In this document: positions 17,629 through 26,050 of the stretch, in pieces
How the letters are laid out: every line of letters begins with the position of its first letter
Position numbering within the stretch: position 1 is the stretch's first letter
Assembly: GCF_029525555.1 (NCBI RefSeq)
Contig: NZ_JAPDHZ010000008.1
Location: forward strand, 62,001 to 126,000
Length of the DNA: 64,000 bases
Reading direction: 5' to 3'
DNA from: Cohnella ginsengisoli
Lineage (GTDB): Bacteria; Bacillota; Bacilli; Paenibacillales; Paenibacillaceae
Made by a program: the position numbers and the translations under genes
Notes under the pieces: model-generated
What the model was told of the DNA's origin: nothing
The model's database searches: none
The model's input: the letters and a program-made list of their open reading frames with translations, nothing else

Positions 17629-18630
17629 TTATGAAATGACGATGCGCGCGCGTTGGGAAGCCGACCGCAGCACCGCGTCGATGACCTTCATGTTGCGCAC
17701 CGCGTCTTCCGGCCCGAACGCCGGCGCCTCGCCGTCCAGGACCGTCCTGGCAAATTCGTCGCCTTGCAGCGCATATTGGTTGCCGCGCGGCACCTCGATC
17801 TCCCGTCTGCCGTCCTTGGAGACGACGAAGAAATTGTATCCGCCGTCCGGTCCCGAGACGAACGCCGACGGCACCTCAATGCTCGCCTCTGTGCCCAGTA
17901 CCTCGAGCGTATTGCGAAAGGACGCCCACATGCCGCAGTCGAAGGTCAGCCCCACGCCGCCCGCGAACTCGACCAGCCCGGATGCCGTCATATCGACGCC
18001 GTCGTGCTCGGGCGAGAAGAACGCATGCGCCGTCGCCGCCTCCGGCTCCTGCCCGAGAATGAGCCGCGCCGCGCTGATCGGATAACAGCCGACGTCGTAC
18101 ACCGAGCCGCCGCCCCAGTCGCGCCGGTACCGGATATTCGTATGGTTTGCCGCGTTGTTGAAGGTAAAGGTACCGTGAATGCCCCGCACCTCGCCGATCT
18201 CTCCCGCCTCGACCATTTGCCGGATGAGCCGGTAGCGCGGATGATGGCGGTACATGAACGCTTCCGCCAGATGCACGCCCTTGTCTTGGCAAACTTCGAC
18301 CATGCGCGCGGCTTCGGCCGCGTCCAGCGCGATCGGCTTTTCGCAAAGGATATGCTTGCCCGCCTCCGCGGCGCGGATCGTCCACGGCAGATGCAGATGA
18401 TTCGGCAGCGGTATGTAGACCGCGTCGATCGTATCGTCCGCGAGCAGCGCCTCATAGCTGCCGTAAGCGCGCTCGATGCCGAGGCGCTCCGCCGTCTCCT
18501 TGGCCTTGTCCGCATCCCGGCTCGCGATGGCCGCGACGACGTTCCGCTCTGACTGCTGAAGACCAGGTATAACCGCCCGAACCGCGATGCCCGCGCACCC
18601 GAGAATGCCCCATTTCAACTTGCGTTCCAT
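17629..18630 (-). CDS. Gfo/Idh/MocA family NAD(P)-dependent oxidoreductase
   Basis: This 333-residue dehydrogenase has an N-terminal Rossmann fold (WGILGCAGIAVRAVIPGLQ) and the conserved CEKPIALDAAEA (EKP motif Lys), followed by EAFMYRHHPR and the YDVGCYPI region that is typical of glucose-fructose oxidoreductase-like enzymes. ATG 18630 has AAGGAGG upstream, and an upstream in-frame extension is poorly conserved. It is first in a two-gene operon with an aldo/keto reductase and divergent from an AraC regulator. The substrate is probably a sugar or inositol-like polyol (inference). Confidence 0.88.
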   Translation of the reverse strand: MERKLKWGILGCAGIAVRAVIPGLQQSERNVVAAIASRDADKAKETAERLGIERAYGSYEALLADDTIDAVYIPLPNHLHLPWTIRAAEAGKHILCEKPIALDAAEAARMVEVCQDKGVHLAEAFMYRHHPRYRLIRQMVEAGEIGEVRGIHGTFTFNNAANHTNIRYRRDWGGGSVYDVGCYPISAARLILGQEPEAATAHAFFSPEHDGVDMTASGLVEFAGGVGLTFDCGMWASFRNTLEVLGTEASIEVPSAFVSGPDGGYNFFVVSKDGRREIEVPRGNQYALQGDEFARTVLDGEAPAFGPEDAVRNMKVIDAVLRSASQRARIVIS

Positions 18631-18667
18631 TTGACCGCCGCCTCCTTGCTTATGCTTGATTGATAAG

Positions 18668-18741
18668 ATATTGTCAGTATAATAACAACCAAACAAAATG
18701 AAAATGACAGCTTATTGACCATCATTAGAACAATATTGTCA
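18668..18741. promoter_or_regulatory. Direct repeats in the divergent AraC/oxidoreductase promoter
   Basis: ATATTGTCA occurs at 18668-18676 and again at 18733-18741 in the 126-bp AT-rich gap. Direct repeats of this kind are plausible AraC-family half-sites. Confidence 0.35.
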
Positions 18742-18756
18742 CCGAGGAGACGGACT

Positions 18757-19596
18757 GTGAGAAGACAAGCGCATCTGCTGACGCTGGCCGGAAGCCCGTA
18801 TCTCGTCATGCCTGAATCGGTGGGCGCCTACCGCGATTTCCCCGACCATTCGGTGCTGCGGGAAGCCGGCGTGCTCAACAATTTCAACATCCATTATGTC
18901 GCGGCAGGCAAAGGCTACGCGGAGACCGAGACGGGCGTGCACGAGCTGCGGGCCGGCGACGCCGTCCTGTATTTTCCGCTGCAGCGGCAGCGCTACTATA
19001 GCAGCGAGGACGAGCCGTGGGACGTGAGGTGGGTTCACTTTTACGGGGAGGAACTGCGCGACTACCTCGTGCGCCTTGGCTTCCATCAGTCGGCGGTATG
19101 GTCCCTCCGGCACCGGGAAGCCTGGGAAGCCGCGCATCTGGCGCTTCTCGAGGAAGCGGAGACGCATCAGCTGCTGCGTCCGGTCCGCCTGTCCATGCTG
19201 ACTTACGCCCTCTTCTCGGAGTTCGTGCAGCAGGCCGTCCCCGTCTCCGACGTCAAATCGGCGGGCACCGACCGCCGCATTCTGGACCTGCTGCCCGACA
19301 TGCAGCGGGAGGCTTGCGCGCCCTTCATTCTCGAAGATTGGGCGGCGCGCGCTGGCGTGAGCCGTCATTATTTTTGCAAGCTGTTCCGGCAGGCGATGGG
19401 CTTCTCGCCCATGGACTTCGTCACCCGCTGCCGGCTGCAGGCGGCCAAGCAGTGGCTGCTCGAGCATCCGACGCTGCCCGTCGGGCGCATCGCGGAGGAC
19501 GCCGGGTATCCGAGCGCGAGCTATTTTAACAAGCGTTTCAGCGCGCATGAGGGCGTCACGCCGACGGAGTACCGGCGGCTGTTCGGGAAGGCTTAG
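18757..19596 (+). CDS. AraC-family transcriptional regulator
   Basis: This 279-residue regulator has an N-terminal cupin-like sensing domain (AAGKGYAETETGVHELRAGDAVLYFPLQ region, residues about 45-90) and a C-terminal double helix-turn-helix (LEDWAARAGVSRHYFCKLFRQ and VGRIAEDAGYPSASYFNKRF). GTG 18757 has GAGGAG 7-8 nt upstream. It is divergent from the Gfo/Idh plus aldo/keto reductase operon and is probably its sugar-responsive activator. It is followed by a strong terminator. Confidence 0.9.
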   Translation: MRRQAHLLTLAGSPYLVMPESVGAYRDFPDHSVLREAGVLNNFNIHYVAAGKGYAETETGVHELRAGDAVLYFPLQRQRYYSSEDEPWDVRWVHFYGEELRDYLVRLGFHQSAVWSLRHREAWEAAHLALLEEAETHQLLRPVRLSMLTYALFSEFVQQAVPVSDVKSAGTDRRILDLLPDMQREACAPFILEDWAARAGVSRHYFCKLFRQAMGFSPMDFVTRCRLQAAKQWLLEHPTLPVGRIAEDAGYPSASYFNKRFSAHEGVTPTEYRRLFGKA

Positions 19597-19646
19597 GAGG
19601 ATCGCAAAGATCGCAGCCCGGATGAACGCCCAAGCTGCAACGCACA

Positions 19647-19687
19647 AAGGCCGGAAGCTCCAACGAGGCGTTCCGGCCTTTTTTTTG
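19647..19687 (+). terminator. Intrinsic terminator after the AraC gene
   Basis: AAGGCCGGAA pairs with TTCCGGCCTT around a 14-nt loop, followed by eight T residues. Confidence 0.9.
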
Positions 19688-19720
19688 CGCAGACGCAGTT
19701 CGAGATCCGCTTCCCGTTCG

Positions 19721-20104
19721 TCAGCCGTGCGAGGCGTCTTGATCTTGATGCTCGGCATAGTACGCTTCCCGCGCCTCGCTAACGGACGCATAGTGTGCCG
19801 AAGACCATTCCTTCAGCATCCGCAAAAAGGGAAGAAGCGTCATGCCGAGCGGCGTCAGCGCGTATTCCACGGCGGGCGGGACGACAGGCGTTACTTTTCG
19901 AACGACAAGGCCGTCGCGCTCCAGCTGCTTCAGCGTCTGGGTCAACATTTTCTGCGAAATGTCCGCAATCCGGCTCTTGATCGTGCCATACCGGCTCGTT
20001 CCGTCTTCCAGGGCGTAGATGACGAGCGCCGTCCATTTGTTCGAGACGATCTCCAGCGCCCGCCTGTAGCTGCATTCCGCGATCGAGATATCGGGTTCCC
20101 TCAC
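19721..20104 (-). CDS. HxlR-family transcriptional regulator
   Basis: This winged-helix repressor of 127 residues has the conserved CSYRRALEIVSNKWTALVIYAL opening (cited in part), ISQKMLTQTLKQLERDGLV as the recognition-helix region and VEYALTPLGMTLLP. GTG 20104 is chosen because AAAGGAGG lies 7-8 nt upstream. The N-terminal Cys is where YodB-like members sense electrophiles. It is divergent from an MDR-type quinone-reductase gene and a TTACT-N7-AGTAA dyad lies between them, so it probably represses that gene. Confidence 0.88.
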   Translation of the reverse strand: MREPDISIAECSYRRALEIVSNKWTALVIYALEDGTSRYGTIKSRIADISQKMLTQTLKQLERDGLVVRKVTPVVPPAVEYALTPLGMTLLPFLRMLKEWSSAHYASVSEAREAYYAEHQDQDASHG

Positions 20105-20158
20105 GCCGCTGCCTCCTTTACGCACCTTGAGGTTCGCATGCCACGTCAAAGTGCCTTC

Positions 20159-20175
20159 TTACTTAATTTTAGTAA
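20159..20175. promoter_or_regulatory. HxlR/YodB-type operator
   Basis: TTACT-TAATTTT-AGTAA is a perfect 5-bp inverted repeat in the divergent HxlR/MDR promoter region. It matches the TACT...AGTA dyads bound by YodB-type HxlR repressors, and related sites occur at 27326 and 27381. Confidence 0.6.
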
Positions 20176-20220
20176 ATCAATTATGGTATGTCTATTCCCA
20201 TCTCAAGGAGAGTGGCATTC

Positions 20221-21234
20221 ATGAAAGCATATGTCGTTCGAGGCGGCTTCGGCCTTGATCATGTCGTACAGGTCGACCGTCCGATTCCCGAGCCGGGTCC
20301 GGGCCAAGCGCTCGTCCGACTCAAGGCGTTGTCCTTGAATTCCCGCGATATCGGCGTCATCGAGGGCTTCTACAATCCGGAACGCACCGAAGGCCTGATT
20401 CCCGTATCCGACGGCGTCGGCGAGATCGTCGCCTTGGGCGAAGGCGCGGCCCGGTTCAAGCTCGGCGACCGCGTCTGCGGCATCTTCACGCAGAGCTGGA
20501 TCGACGGCGAGCCTACCCCGGCGAACTGGACGTCGACGCTCGGCAGTCCGCTGAACGGCCTTCTGGCCGAGTACGCGATGCTGCCGGAGGAAGGGCTCGT
20601 CCGCGTCCCCGATCATCTGAGCGACGCGGAAGCCGCGACATTGCCGTGCGCGGCCGTCACCGCCTGGCATGCGGTCGTCGAGGAAGGACAGGTGCGCGCC
20701 GGCGACACGGTCGTCGTGCAGGGTACGGGAGGCGTCTCCATGTTCGCGCTGCAATTCGCCAAGCTTCAGGGCGCGCAGGTCATCGTCACCTCCGGCAGCG
20801 GCGAAAAGCTCGAACGCGCGCTGGCGATGGGCGCCGATCACGGCATTCTATATACGGAAAAAGCGGATTGGGAAAACGCGGTGCTGGCCTATACGCAAGG
20901 GCGCGGCGCGGACCATATCGTCGACGTGGGCGGCGCGGCGACGCTGAACCGGTCGGTAGCGGCGCTGAGGGTCGGAGGCAGGATCAGCATCGTCGGCTTG
21001 CTGTCCGGCGCGGCCGTCGAAGATTTCGCGATCGTCCCCGCCATTCTAAAGAAGGCGAGGCTGCAAGCGATTAACGTCGGCAGCCGCGCGATGTTCGAAT
21101 CGATGAACCGCGCGATCGGCCATAACGGACTGCGTCCGGCCATCGATAGCGTATTCCCGTTCGACGAGGCGGTCGAGGCGCTTCGGCGCTTGAAGACGGG
21201 ATCGTACTTCGGGAAGATCTGCATTACGCTTTAA
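20221..21234 (+). CDS. MDR-superfamily NAD(P)-dependent alcohol dehydrogenase/quinone reductase-like
   Basis: This 337-residue medium-chain reductase has a GroES-like N-terminal domain and a nucleotide-binding motif GTGGVSMFALQFAK near residue 175. The GHE-type zinc motif is replaced by VSDGVGE and the structural-zinc cysteines are absent, so it is probably a zinc-independent quinone oxidoreductase. ATG 20221 has AAGGAGAG 8 nt upstream. It is divergent from HxlR with a shared operator and is likely induced by quinones or aldehydes. Confidence 0.88.
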   Translation: MKAYVVRGGFGLDHVVQVDRPIPEPGPGQALVRLKALSLNSRDIGVIEGFYNPERTEGLIPVSDGVGEIVALGEGAARFKLGDRVCGIFTQSWIDGEPTPANWTSTLGSPLNGLLAEYAMLPEEGLVRVPDHLSDAEAATLPCAAVTAWHAVVEEGQVRAGDTVVVQGTGGVSMFALQFAKLQGAQVIVTSGSGEKLERALAMGADHGILYTEKADWENAVLAYTQGRGADHIVDVGGAATLNRSVAALRVGGRISIVGLLSGAAVEDFAIVPAILKKARLQAINVGSRAMFESMNRAIGHNGLRPAIDSVFPFDEAVEALRRLKTGSYFGKICITL

Positions 21235-21330
21235 ATCAATGCCATCCGCATGGGAGCGTTCGTTCAGAGCGCGGCAGGGAGGGGGCGGCTACGTTCATCC
21301 CCCAGCGACAGTCCTTAGCCCCCGCCGGGA

Positions 21331-22233
21331 TCAGCGATGCAGCGCGTAGCGGTTCGCCTTGCTCACGCCGCGGATCGCCTCGAGCTCCGCGTCCGAGAGC
21401 GGAGGCGCCTCGGCGGCCGCGAGGTTCTGCAGCAGCTGCTCGCGGCTGCTCGCTCCCGGGACGGCGGCGGCGACCGCCGGATGCCCGAGCGAGTAGCGGA
21501 TCGCGAGCTGCGAGAGGCTGCGCGCCGGCGACGTCAGCCGATGCAGCGCGCCGCGCAACGCGACCAGCTCGTCCAGCTCGTAGTCAAGCACGCCTTTCGC
21601 CGGCTCGCGGCCGTTCGCCAGCGCCCCGCTCGCTACGGGTCCGCGCGCGATGACGCCGATCCCCTTTTCCGCCAGGAGCGGCAGTACGGTCTCTTCAGCC
21701 CGGCGGTCGACGATGCTGTACTGGTTCATGACGCTCGCGATCCCCGAGCGCGCGGCATACTCGCGGATGACGTTCGGCCGGATCGAGGAGATGCCGTACG
21801 CCCGGATGACGCCCTCGCGCTTCAGCTGCTCGAACGCCTCGATCGTGTCGTCGATCGGATCGTCCAACGTGCCGCCGTGCAGCTGGTACAGGTCGATATA
21901 ATCGGTGCCGAGCCGCTTCAGGCTATCCCGGACCGCCGACAGAATATAGGACTTGGAGGCGTCCCAAGTCCAGCCCTCTTGGCCCGGCACGCGCCGGTTG
22001 CCTACTTTGGTGGCCAGCACGACCTGCTCGCGCCGGCCGCTGATCGCTTTGCCCACCAGCTCCTCGTTGCGTCCGCCGTCGTACAAATCCGCCGTATCCA
22101 GCAGCGTGACGCCGCGATCGAGCGCCTCCCCGATCAATGCGACCGCCTTGGTCTCCTCCGTGCCCAGCGACATGCAGCCGAGGCCGATCTCGCCGACGTA
22201 CAGTTCGGAAGCGCCTAACCGATTTTTCTTCAT
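21331..22233 (-). CDS. Aldo/keto reductase
   Basis: This 300-residue TIM-barrel NADPH oxidoreductase has LGCMSLGTEE near the N-terminus, the catalytic Asp/Tyr in LLDTADLYDGGRNEELVGKA (cited in part), the Lys in VLATKVGN and the His in LYQLHGGTLDD. ATG 22233 has GGGAGGAG upstream. It lies 48 bp downstream of the carboxylesterase gene in the same direction and is probably cotranscribed. The substrate is unknown. Confidence 0.88.
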   Translation of the reverse strand: MKKNRLGASELYVGEIGLGCMSLGTEETKAVALIGEALDRGVTLLDTADLYDGGRNEELVGKAISGRREQVVLATKVGNRRVPGQEGWTWDASKSYILSAVRDSLKRLGTDYIDLYQLHGGTLDDPIDDTIEAFEQLKREGVIRAYGISSIRPNVIREYAARSGIASVMNQYSIVDRRAEETVLPLLAEKGIGVIARGPVASGALANGREPAKGVLDYELDELVALRGALHRLTSPARSLSQLAIRYSLGHPAVAAAVPGASSREQLLQNLAAAEAPPLSDAELEAIRGVSKANRYALHR

Positions 22234-22281
22234 AAATCCGATCTCCTCCCTTTATTCAAGTTCAACGCCCTTTACGCCCTT

Positions 22282-23751
22282 TTACAGGCCGAGCTGCGCG
22301 CGCTTGCCTGCGGCCGGATCGGATACGGCCTCCGGCGCATCAGCCGCCCCGAAGATCATCGTCATCCGCTCCGGCTCCCCATAGGCCGGCCACGCCAGCT
22401 TCGCCGTATCCGGCGATCCCGCCTTCGCAAATGCTAGCCAGGCAGCCTGCATCTCCCCGGCCAGCCGCCATGCGTCCGGCCCCAGCGTCGCACCCAGCTG
22501 CCGCTCCAGCACCTGCAAATTGCCGAAGACAAACACGATCTCGCGTGTATGAACCGCCCGCGCCAGCGACGGATGAACGGCCGAAGTCCAATCGAACCGG
22601 TACATCCAGACCGGCGCATGACGGGCCTGCGCGTGGGCGAGCCGCACCGCGGCGCGCCAGAAAAACAGATCCGTCATCAAGTCCGCCTGCCCTTGGGCCG
22701 TATGCGGATAAGAACGAACGAGCGATGCCGCGTCGACGATGTCCGTCATGAGCTCGACGCCCAAGATCGCGCCTTCGAGGGGCATAGGCGCGGCGCCCGG
22801 GCGAATGAAGTATTCGCCTTCGTCCCTGTTCGTGCCGACGAGCAGCGACACGCCGCTTGCCGCGCCCGCCCGAACCGCCTCGAGGGGCTCGACCGGCAGC
22901 GTGGCCGCTTCGACGACCGGCTGAAAGAGCATCGCCGGCCCGCCGCCCAGCATGCGTCCCATTTCCTCGGCCGCTTGCATGATGGCCGACGCGGGAAGCT
23001 CCTTCAGCAGATGCGCGTCGGACCTCTCGATGCCGAGCAGCAGCAGGATGCCCGCCGCGACCTGCTCGGCTTGCTCCGCCGGCAGCGTCTGCGCGGCCCC
23101 GCTCTGCAGGATCGCCCGCGCGAACAGTCCCTTCGCGCCTGGCATCGCGAGCAGCGCGGCGATGCTCATCGCGCCGGCCGACTCGCCGAACACGGTGACC
23201 TGCGCCGGATCTCCGCCGAACGCGGCAATCTCGGCGCGGATCCAGTTCAGCGCCGAGATCTGGTCGAGCAGCCCCGCGTTGGAGACGAAGCCCTCTCCGA
23301 GCGGCGCGAGATGAAGAAACCCAAAGGGGCCGAGCCGATAATTAACCGTAACGGCGATCACGCCTTGGCGGGCGAGACATGCGCCGTCGTAGGCCGAATC
23401 CGCGCCGGTTCCGGTAACGAACGCGCCGCCGTGAATCCAGACCATGACGGGCAGCGGCTTTTTGGTTCGTTTGGCGGGCGCCCATATATTTAAATACAAA
23501 CAATCCTCGCCGGGAGGCGGCGCGTCCGCCGGAAGGCCGTACTTCTCCGCGGGCTCGCCGGGCTGCAGGCACGGCGGGCCGAACGTTTTGGCCGGCCTGA
23601 GGCCTTCCCAAGACGCCGGCCGCTCTGGCGCCGCGAATCGCCGCTCGCCGGCCGGCGGCCTCGCGTAAGGAATCCCTTTCCACGTCCTCGCGCCGTTCTC
23701 CGCCCGGCCTTCCAACCATCCCGAGCTTGTCTTGATTCGCAAGTCGTCCAC
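22282..23751 (-). CDS. Type-B carboxylesterase (para-nitrobenzyl esterase-like)
   Basis: This 489-residue alpha/beta hydrolase cleaves carboxylic esters. The oxyanion-hole motif is WIHGGAFVTG, the nucleophile elbow is FGESAGAMS (about residue 190), the acidic residue lies in NRDEGEYF (about 310) and the catalytic His in VHTREIVFVF (about 400). This is the order found in Bacillus PnbA. CLQPGEPAEKYGLP and EDCLYLNIWAP are further signatures. There is no signal peptide, so it is probably cytoplasmic. The GTG at 23751 has AGGAAAGG upstream. It forms an operon with the aldo/keto reductase downstream. Confidence 0.9.
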   Translation of the reverse strand: MDDLRIKTSSGWLEGRAENGARTWKGIPYARPPAGERRFAAPERPASWEGLRPAKTFGPPCLQPGEPAEKYGLPADAPPPGEDCLYLNIWAPAKRTKKPLPVMVWIHGGAFVTGTGADSAYDGACLARQGVIAVTVNYRLGPFGFLHLAPLGEGFVSNAGLLDQISALNWIRAEIAAFGGDPAQVTVFGESAGAMSIAALLAMPGAKGLFARAILQSGAAQTLPAEQAEQVAAGILLLLGIERSDAHLLKELPASAIMQAAEEMGRMLGGGPAMLFQPVVEAATLPVEPLEAVRAGAASGVSLLVGTNRDEGEYFIRPGAAPMPLEGAILGVELMTDIVDAASLVRSYPHTAQGQADLMTDLFFWRAAVRLAHAQARHAPVWMYRFDWTSAVHPSLARAVHTREIVFVFGNLQVLERQLGATLGPDAWRLAGEMQAAWLAFAKAGSPDTAKLAWPAYGEPERMTMIFGAADAPEAVSDPAAGKRAQLGL

Positions 23752-23916
23752 AGGCGCGCACCCTTTCCTGTCAACCTTTCCTTATCTTATTATCAACGCT
23801 GGCGAAGTGATTTTCCAGTCGCCGGCCCAAGCCGATGACGGCGAACTTCATACGCTGTACCACATGGACCAAAGCCGGCAAACGGCCCCCGTGAGCGGAA
23901 AGGAGTGGCGAGCCAC

Positions 23917-24729
23917 ATGGCATCAACCAAATCGGGCGCAGGAAAGACCGGCCCTCGCATCGACGTGCTGATCCCCGCGATCGAAAAGGACCTTGGCACC
24001 CTGCCGCACGTGATCGACGGCATTCGCAAGCAGGTGAAGCATCCGATCGCCAGCTTCATGATCGTCTCGCCGAACAGCGAGCGGATCAAGGCGCTCTGCC
24101 GGAGAAAAGGCTGCAAGTTCGTCGACGAGCGGACGGTGCTGCCGATCGGCAAGAAGGATATCCGCTACGGCACGAAACGCTGGAATCGCGCGGGCTGGCT
24201 TTATCAGCAACTGCTGAAGCTCGCGGGCAGCAAGCTTGGCGCGGCGGGCCACTACCTCGTCGCCGACGCGGATACGGTGCTGATTCGGCCCCACCGGTTC
24301 GTGACGGGCGGCCGGCCGGTCTTTTACTGCCGGAGCTGGAGCCAAGGCGAATACTTCCGCACGTACCGCAAGCTGCTGGGCACCAAGGCTTCCGCCCCCC
24401 GTTCTTTCGTCACGCACTATATGCTGTTCAACAAAGCGAAGGTTAGGCAGTTGAAGGGGACAATCGAAGCGCGCCACGGAAAACGCTGGTATAAGGCGAT
24501 CATCGGCAGCATCGACAAGACCCGGCAATTCGGTTTTTCCGAATTCGAGACGTACGGCAACTTCCTGCACGGCCGCAATCCCCGCGGTATCGTCATGAAG
24601 TCCGCGCTGAACAAAAGCCTGCACGCCTCGTTCTCCTCGCTGTCGCCGGCTCGGCTGCGCAAGCTCGCGGGGAAGTACCGCTCGATCTCCTTCCACAAGC
24701 GGAAAATCTATTCGAGGCCCGGCGTGTAA
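23917..24729 (+). CDS. DUF6492 family protein (glycosyltransferase-like)
   Basis: This protein of 270 residues has a nucleotide-diphospho-sugar transferase-like layout. RIDVLIPAIEKDLGTLPHVI opens it, and LVADADTVLI supplies a DxD-type metal/sugar-nucleotide motif around residue 110. Later blocks are FVTHYMLFNKAKVRQL and FSEFETYGNFLHGRNP. This matches DUF6492, which is found near polysaccharide genes in Firmicutes. There is no signal peptide or membrane helix. The ATG at 23917 has AAAGGAG about 11 nt upstream, and a GTG at 23905 overlaps that site. It stands alone, and donor and acceptor are unknown. Confidence 0.72.
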   Translation: MASTKSGAGKTGPRIDVLIPAIEKDLGTLPHVIDGIRKQVKHPIASFMIVSPNSERIKALCRRKGCKFVDERTVLPIGKKDIRYGTKRWNRAGWLYQQLLKLAGSKLGAAGHYLVADADTVLIRPHRFVTGGRPVFYCRSWSQGEYFRTYRKLLGTKASAPRSFVTHYMLFNKAKVRQLKGTIEARHGKRWYKAIIGSIDKTRQFGFSEFETYGNFLHGRNPRGIVMKSALNKSLHASFSSLSPARLRKLAGKYRSISFHKRKIYSRPGV

Positions 24730-24741
24730 ATGCATGCTCGA

Positions 24742-24780
24742 CGGCAGCCCAGGCGCGATGCGCTTGGGCTGCCGTTTATT
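24742..24780 (+). terminator. Intrinsic terminator after DUF6492
   Basis: CGGCAGCCCA pairs with TGGGCTGCCG around a 13-nt loop, followed by TTTATT. Confidence 0.8.
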
Positions 24781-24831
24781 GGCGTGCCTTCGCAGAACAT
24801 GGGCGCTGTTCGCCGGTTATGAGATCAGCTG

Positions 24832-25194
24832 CACAAGGCGCTAATAGCGCGATTCACAGGCTTCACCCGCTTGCGGAGGCCGGATGAGGCGCAAACGCGT
24901 TTATCGGCTGCCTGATACCGCTTCCCGAAGCAGAGATAAGGCGCAAATGGCATGATCCGCGGAACTATGCTGCGCGCAAAGGCAGAGATAAGGCGCATAT
25001 AGCATTATTTGCGGAATAAAGCTGCTCTCGTGTGCCGAGATAAGGCGCAAATGGCATGATCTGCGGACTAAAGCTGCTCGCGTGTGCCCAGATAAGGTGC
25101 AAATGGCATGATCTGCGGACCTACGCTGCGTGCACAGGCCGGGATAAGGCGCAAACGGCACTAACGGCAAACCGGCACCGTGGGAGAAGGGCTA
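24832..25194. repeat. 52-bp tandem repeat array, about seven units
   Basis: Units begin at 24883, 24935, 24987, 25039, 25091 and 25143, exactly 52 bp apart, with a further degenerate unit at 24832. The conserved core is GATAAGGCGCAAATGGCAT followed by GATCTGCGGACTAAAGCTGCT with variation. The spacing is not a multiple of three, so it does not encode a protein repeat. The rest of the 688-bp gap (24730-25417) holds the upstream terminator and a C-rich stretch with repeated CCGCGATTCCCC near 25252-25280. Confidence 0.92.
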
Positions 25195-25417
25195 CCGGCA
25201 CGTCACCTGGCCACCGGCACCGGCACGTCACCTGCCCGTCCCCTGTCCGTCCCCCGCGATTCCCCCCGCGATTCCCCCCGCTTTCACAAGCTTGATCAAT
25301 CCCGCCGTCTGGGCTACGATACTTGCGAGGCAAGCGCCTCCCGCGGACCCGCACCGAATCGAACTGCCTAGAGCGCGGGAAGCCGGCTCCTACATATATC
25401 GGCTGGAGGAATCATAC

Positions 25418-25975
25418 ATGACCAAGATCGCCATTATCATCGGAAGCACGCGCCCGGGGCGCAAAGCCGAAGACGTCGCCAAGTGGGTATACGAGATCGC
25501 CGCCAAGCGGGACGACGCGTCGTTCGAACTCGTCGACATCGCCGACTACGCCCTGCCCCTTTACGACGAGCCGATCCCTCCCGTTATGGGCAACTACAAG
25601 CACGCGCATACGCTGGCCTGGTCCGAGCGGATCAAGGGCTTCGACGGCTTCGTGTTCGTCACCCCCGAGTACAATCACTCGACGTCGGGCGCGCTGAAGA
25701 ACGCGATCGACTATCTATACCACGAGTGGAACGACAAAGCCGCGGGCTTCGTCGGCTACGGCAGCGCAGGCGGCTCCCGGGCGGTCGAGCACCTTCGCCA
25801 GATCGCGGGCGAGCTGAGAATGGCGGACGTTCAGGCGCAGGTCTCCCTGTCGCTCTTCCAAGACTTCGAGAACTTCAGCGTCCTGCGTCCCGGCCCCAAG
25901 CAGGAGGCTTCCGTGAACAACATGCTGAGCCAAGTCGTGGCGTGGAGCGGCGCGCTCAAGACGCTGCGCGCGTAA
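25418..25975 (+). CDS. NADPH-dependent FMN reductase (flavodoxin-like fold)
   Basis: This 185-residue flavoprotein reduces FMN, quinones or azo compounds. IIIGSTRPGRKAEDVAKWV is the phosphate-binding opening (GSTRPGR), and FVTPEYNHSTSGALKNAIDYL carries the FMN ring-binding PEYN motif. ATG 25418 has GGAGG 8 nt upstream. It is monocistronic between the 52-bp repeat array and a terminator. Confidence 0.9.
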   Translation: MTKIAIIIGSTRPGRKAEDVAKWVYEIAAKRDDASFELVDIADYALPLYDEPIPPVMGNYKHAHTLAWSERIKGFDGFVFVTPEYNHSTSGALKNAIDYLYHEWNDKAAGFVGYGSAGGSRAVEHLRQIAGELRMADVQAQVSLSLFQDFENFSVLRPGPKQEASVNNMLSQVVAWSGALKTLRA

Positions 25976-25984
25976 CAAATGAAA

Positions 25985-26028
25985 AGAGAGGCCAGGCTGC
26001 GGCAATTTGAACCGCGGCCTGGCCTCTT
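25985..26028 (+). terminator. Bidirectional terminator hairpin
   Basis: GAGGCCAGGC...GCCTGGCCTC forms a long GC stem extended by TGCGG/CCGCG around AATTTGAA. It separates the convergent FMN reductase and MFS genes. Confidence 0.8.
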
Positions 26029-26050
26029 GGCATTCGCGGGACGCGAAGGC

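Noticed and set aside
24901..25170. Minus-strand ORF in the 52-bp array
   Set aside because: The repeat length is not a multiple of three, so the apparent protein has no periodic sequence and no ribosome site.
24832..25194. CRISPR array
   Set aside because: Repeats are directly contiguous with no unique spacers of constant length, and no cas genes are present.
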